NCBI GenBank assembly: GCA_013339895.1
Contig: JABACO010000057.1
Location: 62,001 to 126,000 of the forward strand
Direction: 5' to 3'
Length of the DNA: 64,000 nucleotides
DNA from: Ephydatia muelleri
Lineage: Eukaryota > Porifera > Demospongiae > Spongillida > Spongillidae
Below are positions 21,699 to 32,332 of this stretch, piece after piece. Under the pieces are notes generated by a model, which saw only the letters and a program-made list of their open reading frames with translations, did no database searches and was not told the DNA's origin. Both the position numbers and the translations under genes were made by a program. How positions within the stretch are numbered: position 1 is the first letter of the stretch; each line of letters opens with the position of its first letter.

Positions 21699-22571
21699 GT
21701 TAAATGAAAAGATGCGGTCATACGGTATACACGACTGAAAACCATCAAATGATTACAATACCGCAGTCAGATATATCACATTGATTGTGGTCTCATTAAT
21801 TAATCACACACAATTTATAATCCTGGGACCATATCATGGCTGCCTATGAAGAACGATCTGACGCTAGCGTTAACCAGGTAAAGAAAAGAAAGGCGTCTGT
21901 GATTACGGATTTCTTCTGTAAACGATCAGCGTTGGTAAGTATAGTACATGAAGCACAATAATTATGCAGCTCTATTGGTCAGCTGCTTCCAAAGAAAGTC
22001 ACCCAAGCAACCTTTTGTCCGCCCTAAGGGCTTGTAGGAAGCAGCAATTTCCAAACGTTCATACCATCCTTCATATTATGACAGTTTGGCCTCTAACGAG
22101 TTGCGAGGCAGAGCGCTCCATCAGTGGACTAAGGAGGCTAAAAACGTACCTCAGGTCAACAATGACGAGGGAAAGGATGAATGGATTGGCTCTGCTAGCT
22201 GTACATAGATGTATCAGCGTTTCTGTGAAGGAAACAATTGATGCTTTTGCAAGCAAACAGCCACGGAGAATGAAGCTTTCCTTCATCTTGGAGGATGCAG
22301 CCATGGCCACTGATGCTACTGATGAATAATAAAATTATTGTATGCAGCGGTGTGAATTAAAATTAATGATTGCATGGGTTTTAAATTATCATTATTTTTA
22401 CGTTGTTTTGGAAGGTTTTAAAATGTAAAAACCGTTGGCTTCTGGGGCTCTGCCCCAGACCCTGATGGGGGAGCTCACAGCGCTCCCCCATACCCCCTAG
22501 CTGTGAGTATTTGGGGTCCCGCCCACAAGCGTGCCCCCCCCCCCCCCTCCTAAATCCTGCGTCCGCCGCTG
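21631..22571 (+). mobile_element. Nested hAT-type element with internal deletion
   Basis: The ends CAGTGGCGGAC (left) and, inverted, CAGCGGCGGACGCAGG (right) are followed inward by G-rich/C-rich runs on both sides. No matching 8-bp target duplication was found (ATAATGGG against AATTGTCG), so the insertion has been altered or the borders differ slightly. It carries a small two-exon gene for a shortened transposase. Confidence 0.7.
21836..22329 (+). CDS. Internally deleted hAT transposase, N-terminus joined to dimerisation domain
   Basis: Exon 1 (21836-21934) encodes a 33-residue N-terminus (KKRKASVITDFFCKR) typical of the start of hAT/ZMYM-like transposases and ends at GTAAGT. After a 35-bp putative intron ending TTATGCAG, exon 2 (21970-22329) gives the C-terminal hAT dimerisation region (TVWPLTSCEAERSISGLRRL). 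The frame is open across the join, giving about 152 residues. The catalytic core is absent. If expressed, it could dimerise with full-length transposase; that is a hypothesis. Confidence 0.65.
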
Positions 22572-25117
22572 AATTGTCGATGCTGACGACGATTACCTAA
22601 GTACCTCCGAATGGAGAAACATAAACCGGTTATTCCGAATAGATAAAAATTACTAATCGATTTTTCCGAAAAATGCAAAGTTGCTATTCGAACGGATAGG
22701 TTTTTGCGAATATCCGAATTACCCGAATAACCTGATAACCGGTTACACACCCTACTGCTGGCCAACCAATATACTCTAACACCCGCGATAACACTGGATC
22801 CTTGGCCGTTGCATTTCGTAATACTGCAGTCGTCACTGGAATCTGTTCTAGTTGAGGGAGTCTGAATTCAGGACAATCGTCCCTGTCCTGCCTTTTCACC
22901 GCCGTGTCCTCCATCAGGGGTAGACGGGAGAATGCATCTGCGTTCCCATGGCAGTGGGTACTTCTGTACCGAATATGGAAGGTGTGTTCCGCTAATACTA
23001 GTGCATACCTCTGTAGTCGGGCCGCCGTCAAGATGGGAGTGCCTTGTCCGGGTGTAAGATTGAGACCAAGGGCTGATGATCGGTTATCAACGTAAAGTGA
23101 TTGCCATATAAGTACTGTTGAAAGCGTTTAATTCCCCAGCACACCAGTGCAAGTGCTTCCTTTTCGATCTGAGAATAATTGCATTCTGTTTTGACAACGT
23201 TCTGGATGCAAACGCTATCGGTTTATCAACACCTGAGTCTGATGTGTGGAACAGGACTGCACCCAGACCATAGGCACTTGCATCACAAACCAGTACCAGA
23301 GGCATTGTTGGGGTGAAGTGAGTGAGGACCAAGTCTGACGCAATCATTTTCTTAACCTCTGTGAAGTTCCTTTAACCAACACCACTTGGTATTTCTATTG
23401 CAGCAGCCGATGTAGTGGGGCCACTGTATTTACCAGATGTGGTAGGAAATGATTGTAGTAGTTTACTAAGCCCAAAAATACTCGCAATTGTGAGACATCT
23501 CTAGGCTCTGGTACCTCCGTAATGGCTCTCATCTTTGCTTGTGTCTTATGCAGCCCATCTGCATTGATACGGTGTCCACAGAACTCCAAGCAATGCACAC
23601 TTGGCCTTATTAATCACTATAAGTAGTGCTTCTCTAGTCTTTCCAGTACCTGCTCCAGAATGAGGAATTGTTCCTCCTCATTGGAGCCTGCAACTATTAT
23701 GTCATCGATCAAGCATTGCGTTTTTGAAATCCCATGTAGTATCAGTTCCATGGTGCGCTGCCATATTGCCGGTGCTGAGGACACTCCGAATGGCTGTCTG
23801 TTGTCTCTATATAACCCCTTATGTGTATTAATGGTGCAGAGTTCCTTGCCTGTTCTTCAAGCTTCATTTGGAGGTAGACATGCCGGAGGTCCACCTTACT
23901 GAGCATGGTACTTCCGCCCAGTGATGCAAATATGTCTTCCACCAACGGCAAGGGGTACTTTATGGCTTGATTCAATGTCATTCTAAAATCTGCACATAAT
24001 AGAATTGACCCATCTTTCTTCGGTGCAACCACCACTGGGGTAGCCTATTCACTGGTTGACACGGGAATGATTCCCACTTTCTCCAGCCTCTCTAGTTCCT
24101 TCTCCACTTTTATTCGCAAACTTACACGTAAGGGACTGGTCTAGTCTTGAAAAACATTGGTGTTGCCCCTTTCTTCAATGGTAGGTATGCCTTAGTCCCC
24201 TTGACCGTCCCTTGCTCCTTCTGTATTCCAGGATTTTTTTCTAGCAATCTCTTCAGTCATAGTGCTCTCTTTTGCTCCTCATCCCCTGTCCTCAGAACTT
24301 TTATTTCCCCCCAGTCTATGGGGATCCGGCTTAACCAGTTTCGACCCATCAATAGGGGTCCCAGACCATCCACCCCACTGTTCTATTTTTATGTACTTGC
24401 ACTGTGATCTCACCACGGGAGGGTTAACTCACTGTCCTGTGTATGTTTTCAAATTAACCGTAGATTTCTGCAGTTGGATGTGTGCCATTTCCTCTTTGTA
24501 CATCGTATAGGGAGGGCATGATGGACACTGCTGCCCCCATGTCCAGTTCCATTTTGATGGGATGTCCCCCTCCACATACATTGGTTTGTGCGCCTTCCAT
24601 GAACTGGGGGGTGAGACTTCCATTCCATAAAGTGTTTCACCCTCTATGTTGTCTTCCATGTCAGACCCACTGTCTCCTTTCAGTTCTTTGTTTCCCGATG
24701 TCTTCCTTGTGCTCTCTGCCTTCATCTTCTTTCTGCACACCCTCTCGGCATGACCTTGTAACTTGCAAAACCTACAACGCTCCCACCGGAACTTGCATTG
24801 CATATCCAGAAATCGCAATACATTGAGAGGACACTTTTCTATTTCAAATCATATAAAAAATCTGATTGAACCACTCGATAGGGAAAATTCGGCGCATCAT
24901 TTTGATATATATTTTGTGTTCGTTGCATTGAAAGCAAAAGCAGTAAAAATTTTCAAAGAAAAACTAATTACAACCGTTACTTCTAGCGGTCATTACGTAA
25001 TACATTTAACCGCTAACTTTCAATATTCAAGTTAACTTCCATCGTAAGGGTGGGGCTAATGGAGCGTACACATTCGGCGTCGTACCCAGACCCGACAAAA
25101 GAGGCGGGTCTCATAGA

Positions 25118-25820
25118 CTTCGTACCCAGACCCAACCAAGCAATCCGTTCTGGATGCTGTTAGCTAGTTTCGTACCCAGACCCACATGACGCGATTATCG
25201 CTGTTAACAGTATACTGTATTTTCAGTCCATTTTCGTTTTTTTGTTCGTTTCCACTCTCGCACGAAAACATGAAAACCAAGAAATATCATCAGACGAACC
25301 ATTGAACGTACATAATGCTTTTAATCTGGAATGCGGTGGGCGGTACCACTTATGCGCACGAGAATAGCTTAGCCAGGATTTTCCGCTAAACGAATTACAC
25401 GTTCTTGGCTCATACGAATCACTGAAAAACGAACCTAAGCAATATCGTGCAAAGCGTTGACGAACTACGGTAATCTACGTAGATTATACTGTACAGCGAT
25501 AATCGTTACGTCATGTGGGTCTGGGTACGAGACTAGGTTTGTAACATGCAATGTGCACTGGCGTACGCGTAGCATGCAGGTCCGTCTACATCAATCGCTA
25601 ACGCAGTAAGTCAAACGTTGTAAAACGTTTGACTTACTGCGTTAGCGATTGATAGACGGAACGTTTGACTTACTGCGTTAGCGATTGATGTGGTTGTGTG
25701 CTACGCGTACGCCAGTGCACATTGCATGTTCTGGTAAGCTATAACTAGCAGCTTACATCTGTTAAAGAAAGGATCCAGAACGGTCATACTGGATTGCTTG
25801 GTTGGGTCAAGGTACGAAGC
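25118..25820. mobile_element. Nested palindromic (MITE-like) elements
   Basis: The outer inverted repeats contain TTCGTACC, GACCCAACCAAGCAATCC and GTTCTGGAT (25118-25155 and 25780-25820). Inside, 25173-25216 pairs with 25482-25533 (TACCCAGACCCACATGACG and CGATTATCGCTG). A third pair, 25546-25577 with 25700-25731, encloses three copies of a 30-bp unit (TGACTTACTGCGTTAGCG), one inverted and two direct. No coding potential. Confidence 0.8.
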
Positions 25821-26048
25821 AGTAATCTCCTACGGTAACCATATTCTCACGATAGCAATAAATAAATCTGCAAGTCTGGGAACCAGTTTTTTTTTTAACT
25901 CCAAAAGATGAACTCTTTTCAGCATGCTATGCATCTTCATGCGACGTGCTTGCGTGCGCTGCAGGAGAATCAGTGTGAGTCCATGATTTTATAGCCGATT
26001 TCAGCCGTACCAATTACCCTAATGTTTTGGTGTGTAGCGGCACTTAAA

Positions 26049-27914
26049 ATGGATATCGAAACACTCAGACAAGAAATTGAAATAATACGTGAAGCACATA
26101 AGAGAGAAAATGAAGCTTTGAGGAAACAAATTGAAACACTTCTAAGAGAGCGTGAAGCCATGGAAATGAGAAACAAAGAGCTACCTCTCCAGACCAAATG
26201 CAATGCAACCATCAGCCTCTTCTCCAGTTCATCGTCAACAGGTCTCTACTCAGAAGAGGACGGTGGTGATGTGGTTAATGAGGACTACATCCCGGCGCAG
26301 AGGTTGTTGGAAGGCGTGGCTGCATCAAAGGGGAAGAGAGTTCTTCAGCTAACCAATTCCTCCCCAAAGAAGATGCATTACATGGAGGCAAGGTCTGATC
26401 AGGGAAGGAGACACATTAGTAAAGGGTGTGTGGCAGGAGAAGCTTGTGATCTTGCTTCCAAAGCCTCAGCAGGAGCAACTGACTTTACATCTGATGTCAC
26501 ATGCCTTGCATGTGACATGCAGGAAAATAGCAGTGCAGCATTGCCTCTGACAAGCTTCAAAGCAAAGCTTCCAGAAGACAGAAATGAAGGACTTTCATTT
26601 GATAATGTGATACTGCATGATTCAGACTACGAGAACAGCACCAGCTCTTTAACATGCTCCATTGTCAAGTTGCCACTACGTTTGCTGACTTCAACACAGG
26701 CCTCACTGCCCCATTACTCTAGTCATAAGGACTGTTTCAATGCAGTTTCCACCTTCATTGTGCCACCCTTTGGTACACTCCAGCATTCCAGTAGCTTGGC
26801 TCTCTCTCCAATTCAGTGCATCCCTCAGGTGGAGGGAATACCACTGACCGATTCGCAATGCTTGTTGGACACAACGGAAACCCCACCCCTTTCCCCATAA
26901 TTGAAAGCAGCAAACATGAGTTGAAGAGAAACTTAACAGAACAGCCCAACGACACAGGACTGGGTACCAGCTGCCTCAGCCCCCACCCCAACGACACAGG
27001 ACTGGGTTCCAGCTGCCTCAGCCCCCAGCCCAACGACTCAGGACTGGGTACCAGCGTGGATCAGACACACACTCCTGATGAGGAGACGTGGAGTAGAAAT
27101 AGGAGGAGGGGTCTGAAGCAGACCACGTTGACACAGGTTCTACCTGATGGGTCTCTTAGCCTGGATTCACCTAACATTGTGCCGCTGACCCCTGTGGTCA
27201 GACCAGTGGATGTCATCCTATCCAGCCCTAGAAACAATATCTTCTTTGGTTCTAATAAGGAGGACAGGGGTGAGAGGGAAGAAGACCAAGCGGTAGTCCT
27301 ACCCTCCAAGCAGCAGTGGGAAAGCCCAGATTTCTTTGCAGAAGAAGAGGAGGGGAGATCCCAACAGCAGAACCTTCAAGGGGGGGACGAGCTTGAAGAG
27401 GAAAGAATAGAGCAAGAGAAAGAACAAGAAGAAGAGAGAGAGAATACACGAATCAAAAATGAAAGGGATTTACAATATGAGTGAGTGAAGTGATTGATGG
27501 GGTCACAGTGAAATATGAAGTGATCCTCACACATATTATGATTGCTGTAGGTATGCTAAAAAGCTTGCCAAGACAGCCGGTTTGCCTACGTACAAATTTG
27601 ATGTGCCTATTCGTAAAAAAGCAGACCGCGACAAGCTGGATGCCAAAGCTTGCCCAGATTGCCAGAAGGTATGTCCCAAACTAACACATCTTGACTCTAC
27701 TCTTCCTCCTCCTTTCTCCCTCCTCGCCTCAATATTCTCTTGTCTCCAGTGGTTTTCAGCTGGGGGTGGTATCCATAGAGACCAGCGTGAGCATCTCAAA
27801 CTAGTGTGCCGTCACAAACACCTGTACATCCCGCCCGACACAGACCCACGTATATGGAACATTAGCTTCCCTGACTCAGAAGAGTGTGATCGAATAATGC
27901 GCCCTAAAAAATAG
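26049..27914 (+). CDS. rbbp8: CtIP/RBBP8 (Sae2-family) DNA-end-resection factor homologue
   Basis: Coding parts are 26049-27480 (one frame change inside, between about 26816 and 26900), 27551-27668 and 27750-27914, with GTGAGT/GTAG and GTATGT/CCAG introns. The N-terminus is a coiled coil (IETLRQEIEIIREAHK). The middle is low complexity with three copies of a PNDTGLGTSCLSP-type unit and an acidic, glutamate-rich stretch. The C-terminus is the conserved Sae2/CtIP domain: VPIRKKADRDKLDAKACPDC, RDQREHLKLVCRHKHLYIPP, then WNISFPDSEEC. CtIP activates MRE11-RAD50-NBS1 to start homologous recombination in the nucleus. The frame change is either an unseen small intron, an indel, or an assembly error. 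The first ATG at 26022 is in frame, but 26049 better starts the coiled coil. Confidence 0.85.
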
Positions 27915-29282
27915 TCAAATGTATTCATATGGGTGTGTGTATGTACTACGTATGTAATTCCCACACTACCCACTATTTTGATCAATGTTCACTCCTTTGT
28001 CCTGCGGGTGAAGGGGGGGGGGGGAGGGGGGGAACCATGTTGCTTCTTTGGGGGGAGAGGATAGCATTTTCCAATGACATGCACATTAGGTATGCGTGTA
28101 CAATAAATGTGTGTTTTTGTAGTATGTTTATGTTGCATATGGGATGAGTTTGCTTATGTGTGGTTGGTCTTATGCATGTGTGTGCATGTGTATAGTGTGT
28201 ACACACATGTTGGGTGCATGAACGGTGTGTTTGGTGAGTGTTTGTGTACTGTGTGTATGTCCTTTCAAACCCATTTCTCCCAGCCACTTTACCTCCATTT
28301 GCATTTGGTAGAAAAATTTAAGCGCTATAACCAACACGTGCACTTATTTTCAGTGTTCCCACCAGTTCCCTTGTGCACATGCTTATGAACTTGTTTTTGT
28401 ATGTATATTTTTGTGTGGTATATGTGTGTGTAGTATGCTGTGTGAGTGGCATATATAGTGTGTGAGTATGTGTGTTTGTGTTGGGCATGTATGTGTCCAT
28501 AGAGTCTAATTGGGTTGCTCCTCTAAATGGGCCATGCATTTGTGATTGTCAGGTTGACAATCTTGACCCCATATCTGTATGAGATTGTCTCACAGTTTTC
28601 AAATTGACTATATGATATGGATTTCAACATCTAGCCACAAATATGGTTCACAGGATAAGCAGGAGTTTATGATAGTGAGTGTGTGTACTTCACTTGTCAG
28701 TTTTTTGATATTGGGAACCAGTATAAGATTTACATGATGCTTTGTTTTGTTCCCTGAAGAGAACTGTATGTACATGCATGAAAATAGTGTAATAAATGCT
28801 CTGGCAACCAGATGCAGGTAAATAAGCCCAGAGCCTTACAGTCTACATGGTTTCTTTTATCTCCAAATAGTGGTTTTAGCAAAACCCACATTACTGTGAT
28901 GCAACAAAACCACAGGCCAGCCCTTTGCAACTGCTGTGGTTGCAAGTCTGACCTGTCAATATATACATGTACTGGTATACTCTATCCCACCTGCTTTTGC
29001 GTTTGCATTACTAAAGAAAAGGTGGCCTGATAGACATTCTACCTGTGGACATACCTTTCTAGTAACACTGAAGTCATATACATGTATAATACATACCTCA
29101 CCCTGTACATGTGTAACTGCTTTTACAAGTATATGTAGGTATTTAATCCTTCTGGAAACTTTGCCAATCCCATGACTTCGTTCACTGCATGTGCCCTATG
29201 TACAGATATCTTTGTAGTGAAGCCTGCCAAGTTTTATCACAATAGAATTCATGGATGGTGGGATACAGTACTTCAAAAGATG

Positions 29283-29341
<59 letters not shown>

Positions 29342-29983
29342 CTCAGAGGTTCGGGTGGTATGTTACAAGCAACTGCTGCATTCTGCAAACTGGAATCACA
29401 ATTCATCCTGTCCAAGGACTTAAGTTCTTTCAGAACTATGCACATGTGTGTGCTAAATTTTATGGTCCCAAGTCATTTAAACTAGCAGTCAGCTATTCCA
29501 ATGACATTTATACAATACAGACCAGAAACATCGACAGTGAGTAATGCCATTCAGCTGGACAGGTCAAATCGAGTAGGCAACTAGCATATCTTCTCCCATG
29601 AAGCACACATCCATCATAGATAGAACTCTTATAGCTTGTAATAAAAACTAGGAAAGGTCTCATCCATACATGTACTTTGGTTTGGCAACCTCAAACAATG
29701 ACCTTGCACCCTTATCTCTCCTTCAGTCTCAGTCCCTCTACACTAGTGTTTTCTGCTCCACTCTCACTACTCTCCTCCCTCCCCCTCACCCCACCATTGA
29801 ATGATTAGATTTGGGACTCCAGCATTAAAAAATATTATGCAAGTGCATGTTACTACACAAAGGGAGGAGACTAGGCTGACCCTCACCTGCGTCTCATTAT
29901 CTTATTTGCGCATGTGTCAAGTATGTAAACATAATTTAATGTACTACAGTACTACATCGTTCACAAAGAGATATATACACATG
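27915..29983. other. Gene-free stretch with simple repeats
   Basis: Downstream of the CtIP gene I see no coding region. There is a poly-G run (28014-28031), irregular TGTG-rich sequence (28100-28500), and a pure (AC)n run of about 54 bp at 29285-29338. Short open frames here are made by the repeats. The first few hundred bases may hold the 3' untranslated region of the CtIP gene. Confidence 0.6.
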
Positions 29984-30637
29984 CTAGATACGTTTTTTAA
30001 CAACATAAATGTACACTCGTTCAAAATATATTTTTTTAACCAGTTCTTTGTTCTTCATAAAACGTTGGCTTCTTGACCAACTAACACTACTTTTCATTCT
30101 TAAGGGAAAGTCAATAGCACAGCCGTCACCATTGGCATCATAACTAGCATACCAGTCATTGGTGAAGTACTTATCATCAAATTCGCACAGCTCATATTCT
30201 TTATATCCTTGGCCTACTGATTTTCCTTTGCCATCAAATAAGAAACGGAAGACGTCACTTGGCATGTCGATTCTCAGTTGATTTCTCCTTATCGTGCCTG
30301 CCGATAAGGAACTGCCAACATGATGCATGAATACACTAACACAGTCCAACACAACACGAATGGACGGCGTTGGGTTTACGAACGACCTGTAAAGTTTGCA
30401 TAGTAGTATACAAATAATAATATGCATGTACATTAAGTGTACCGTAGGAGGGCAGGAGTGACATCTTTATGTCGCACCCAAGATGCCTGTTCCTTTGGAT
30501 AGTCCGTCCATAGAACTAAATACTCCAATTTTGTACCCTGCATAAAACCACAAAGGTAGGTAATATGTATGCAAATAAGCAATTACCTTTTTCCGCGATG
30601 CCACGATTCTCTCCACCTCATAGAATTGGCTAGCCAT
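29984..30637 (-). CDS. Small chromodomain protein, three exons, intact
   Basis: Exons are 30587-30637, 30443-30537 and 29984-30386 (GT-AG introns of 49 and 56 bp), giving 182 residues. Residues 5-50 form a chromodomain (FYEVERIVASRKK, YLVLWTDYPKEQASW) with an aromatic cage of likely Tyr, Trp and Trp. The remaining ~130 residues contain SLSAGTIRRNQLRIDMPSDV, YFTNDWYASYDANGDGC and a basic tail; I do not recognise that domain. Chromodomains bind methylated histone tails, so a chromatin reader role is an inference. A broken paralogue with the same exon lengths lies at 43787-44401. The nested transposon at 30729-36701 sits only 92 bp upstream of the start codon, in the promoter region. Confidence 0.8.
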
Positions 30638-30767
30638 TTTTGAAACATATAGTTAAAAATTTGATAAGCAAAACGTGTCCGAGAGCTGTCTCGTACCCAG
30701 GATATAGAATTCGTCATTATGGTATTAACGAGGGGTCCGCCACCACTGAAATCTCGTACACTCTAGT

Positions 30768-30955
30768 GAGAAATCACATAGAAATCTTGAAATCAATAGA
30801 AATCCGGGAGAAATCACGAAATCATATTGAAATCTAGAAATCCGTCAGAAATCACGAAATCACTTGAAATACGGTAGAAATCACATTGAAATCTTGAAAT
30901 CACCGTAAATTTAGAAATCACAGCCGTAAATTTAGAAATCACATCCGTATTTTCT
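30768..30955. repeat. Left subterminal GAAATC array
   Basis: About twenty copies of GAAATC in forms such as AGAAATCAC, GAAATCTTGAAATC and TTTAGAAATCAC. The mirror set lies at 36490-36665, ending in GATTTCGAAATC palindromes. They probably bind the transposase. Confidence 0.85.
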
Positions 30956-31084
30956 TTAATAAGTAATACTTAATTTATAACTACTTTTGCAATAATTATT
31001 AATGTTTTTAATTATATGCCAATTATACCAATGGAATTAAAAATTATGACATAATTATACTTGCACTCGTACGAAATAATCAGT

Positions 31085-31952
31085 ATGGAGCTCGGAGCTT
31101 GCGATTCAGAATCAGAAGAATCAAAAGTTCAGTGTGTTGAGCGCCTGTTGAGGTCAAAGCTGCCAGGCTACATAGTCAGTTGCATGTTGGCTGCGGGATT
31201 CGATACACTCGACACTGTGGCACGCATGGATGTTGGAAACCAACCGGGCAATTCCATCCAGATCATTGAAGAATACATCTCTTCCAACTTTCCAGGCGAC
31301 GCCAGGTACATGCATGCTCCATTACTTGGATCAACGTGCAAATTTCCCCCTGGACACCGTATTAGAATCGAGCGATTTGTGCAAGAACTGCGCTCAAGCC
31401 ACGTATGTCACGACCTCCTCAATGATGCTGTTCGGCCTGCTACGAAGAAAAAGAAAAAAAACAGTGAACCAGAAGCAGCAGCTGCACAAGCTCCAGCTGG
31501 AGAAATTTCTGCTTTAACGGAAAGCCGCACTACTTCGACGATTATTCCGAGACTTCGTCAGCAGATCAATGCGTGGCAAAAAAAGTTATCTGATGAAAGA
31601 CTGCGAAGTTTGCAAGAAAATGTACACTATGAGTTGACTATGAAAGAAGAACAAGCTGTGGTGAGTTGCAAGTTGTGTTCTAGAAATCTCATTCTTAGTT
31701 CCAAACACAACAAGCTAATCTTGTCCAATTGGACACGTCACGTTAGTACATGTTTCAAGGCTCCCAAAGAGCATAATCACATTGAAAAATACTTCTTGAA
31801 CCTACCATCACAAGCTGATAAGCCTTGCACATCTAAATCAGCTAATGTACCATCCAATTCTTCTTCAGCATTGCTTTCATCAACATCTCCAACTGTCACC
31901 ACAGTGTATGCCAACTCAGCAACTAACTTGCATGTAGATCCTCCACCACCAT

Positions 31953-32007
<55 letters not shown>

Positions 32008-32332
32008 TACTACTTCATCATCATCTAGTTCCAGTTCATCATCACCTCCAGCTGTCGCTATGTCAGCAATTTGTACGTCAAAGCCAAAAAAGCACCAAGT
32101 TCAGGCAGATAAATATCACATACATGTACAAAGTCCAATTGATAAATTTAGTAGACCTATAGCTGACTTTGAACCTCCATCATCATTCATATCTCCATCA
32201 ATGTCGTTATCATCAGAATCATCATCTTCATCAGCAGCTGCACCATCACTATCACTGACATCATCTACATGTAGCTCATCATCACCTCCAGCTGTCACTA
32301 TGCACATCAATTGTGCATTTAGTACCACATAG
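31085..32332 (+). CDS. N-terminal reading frame of the 6-kb transposon protein
   Basis: The first good ATG (MELGACDSESEE) opens a frame of about 415 codons. It contains a lysine-rich segment, a possible BED/zinc-finger-like motif (CKLCSRNLILSSKHNKLI, WTRHVSTC) near residue 205, and serine-rich tracts encoded by TCA repeats. It ends at 32332, while the larger downstream frame overlaps it in the +1 frame. The two are probably one protein joined by a small intron or separated by a frameshift, perhaps from slippage in the TCA microsatellite at 31965-32045. It likely holds the DNA-binding part of the transposase. Confidence 0.6.

Larger units (their letters stand above)
20661..22754. mobile_element. 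hAT-like DNA element with 8-bp target duplication
   Basis: The ends are TAGGGTGTGTAACC and GGTTACACACCCTA. The duplicated target CTGCTGGC lies at 20653-20660 and 22755-22762. The second copy of this locus has a single CTGCTGGC at 52852-52859, which is the uninterrupted site. Both subterminal regions carry repeated AATCGATTTTTCCGAATA motifs, about four on the left and one or two on the right, likely transposase-binding sites. The 8-bp duplication and TAGGGTGTG end fit hAT. The centre holds a second, nested hAT-type element (21631-22571). Confidence 0.93.
20512..24800 (-). pseudogene. Ty3/gypsy element B, copy 1: truncated pol to gag, interrupted
   Basis: On the minus strand, gag zinc-knuckle and protease sequence (24429-24800) is followed by RT (24035 down to 23400: CADFRMTLNQAIKYPLPLVE, then an IDDIIVAGS active site near 23710), RNase H (23347-23087: VCDASAYGLGAV) and the H2C2 start of integrase (20660-20512). 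There are several frameshifts and stops, and most of the integrase is missing, so it is dead. A hAT-like element interrupts it at 20661-22754. At 24800 the gag sequence stops inside the first zinc knuckle and resumes at 47338 on the far side of the 22.5-kb block. Confidence 0.85.

Noticed and set aside
22755-24818. Element B copies as functional retrotransposons
   Set aside because: Multiple frameshifts, stops and missing integrase in both copies.
25589-25690. 30-bp repeats as CRISPR or attachment site
   Set aside because: Only three copies in mixed orientation inside palindromic transposon-like DNA.
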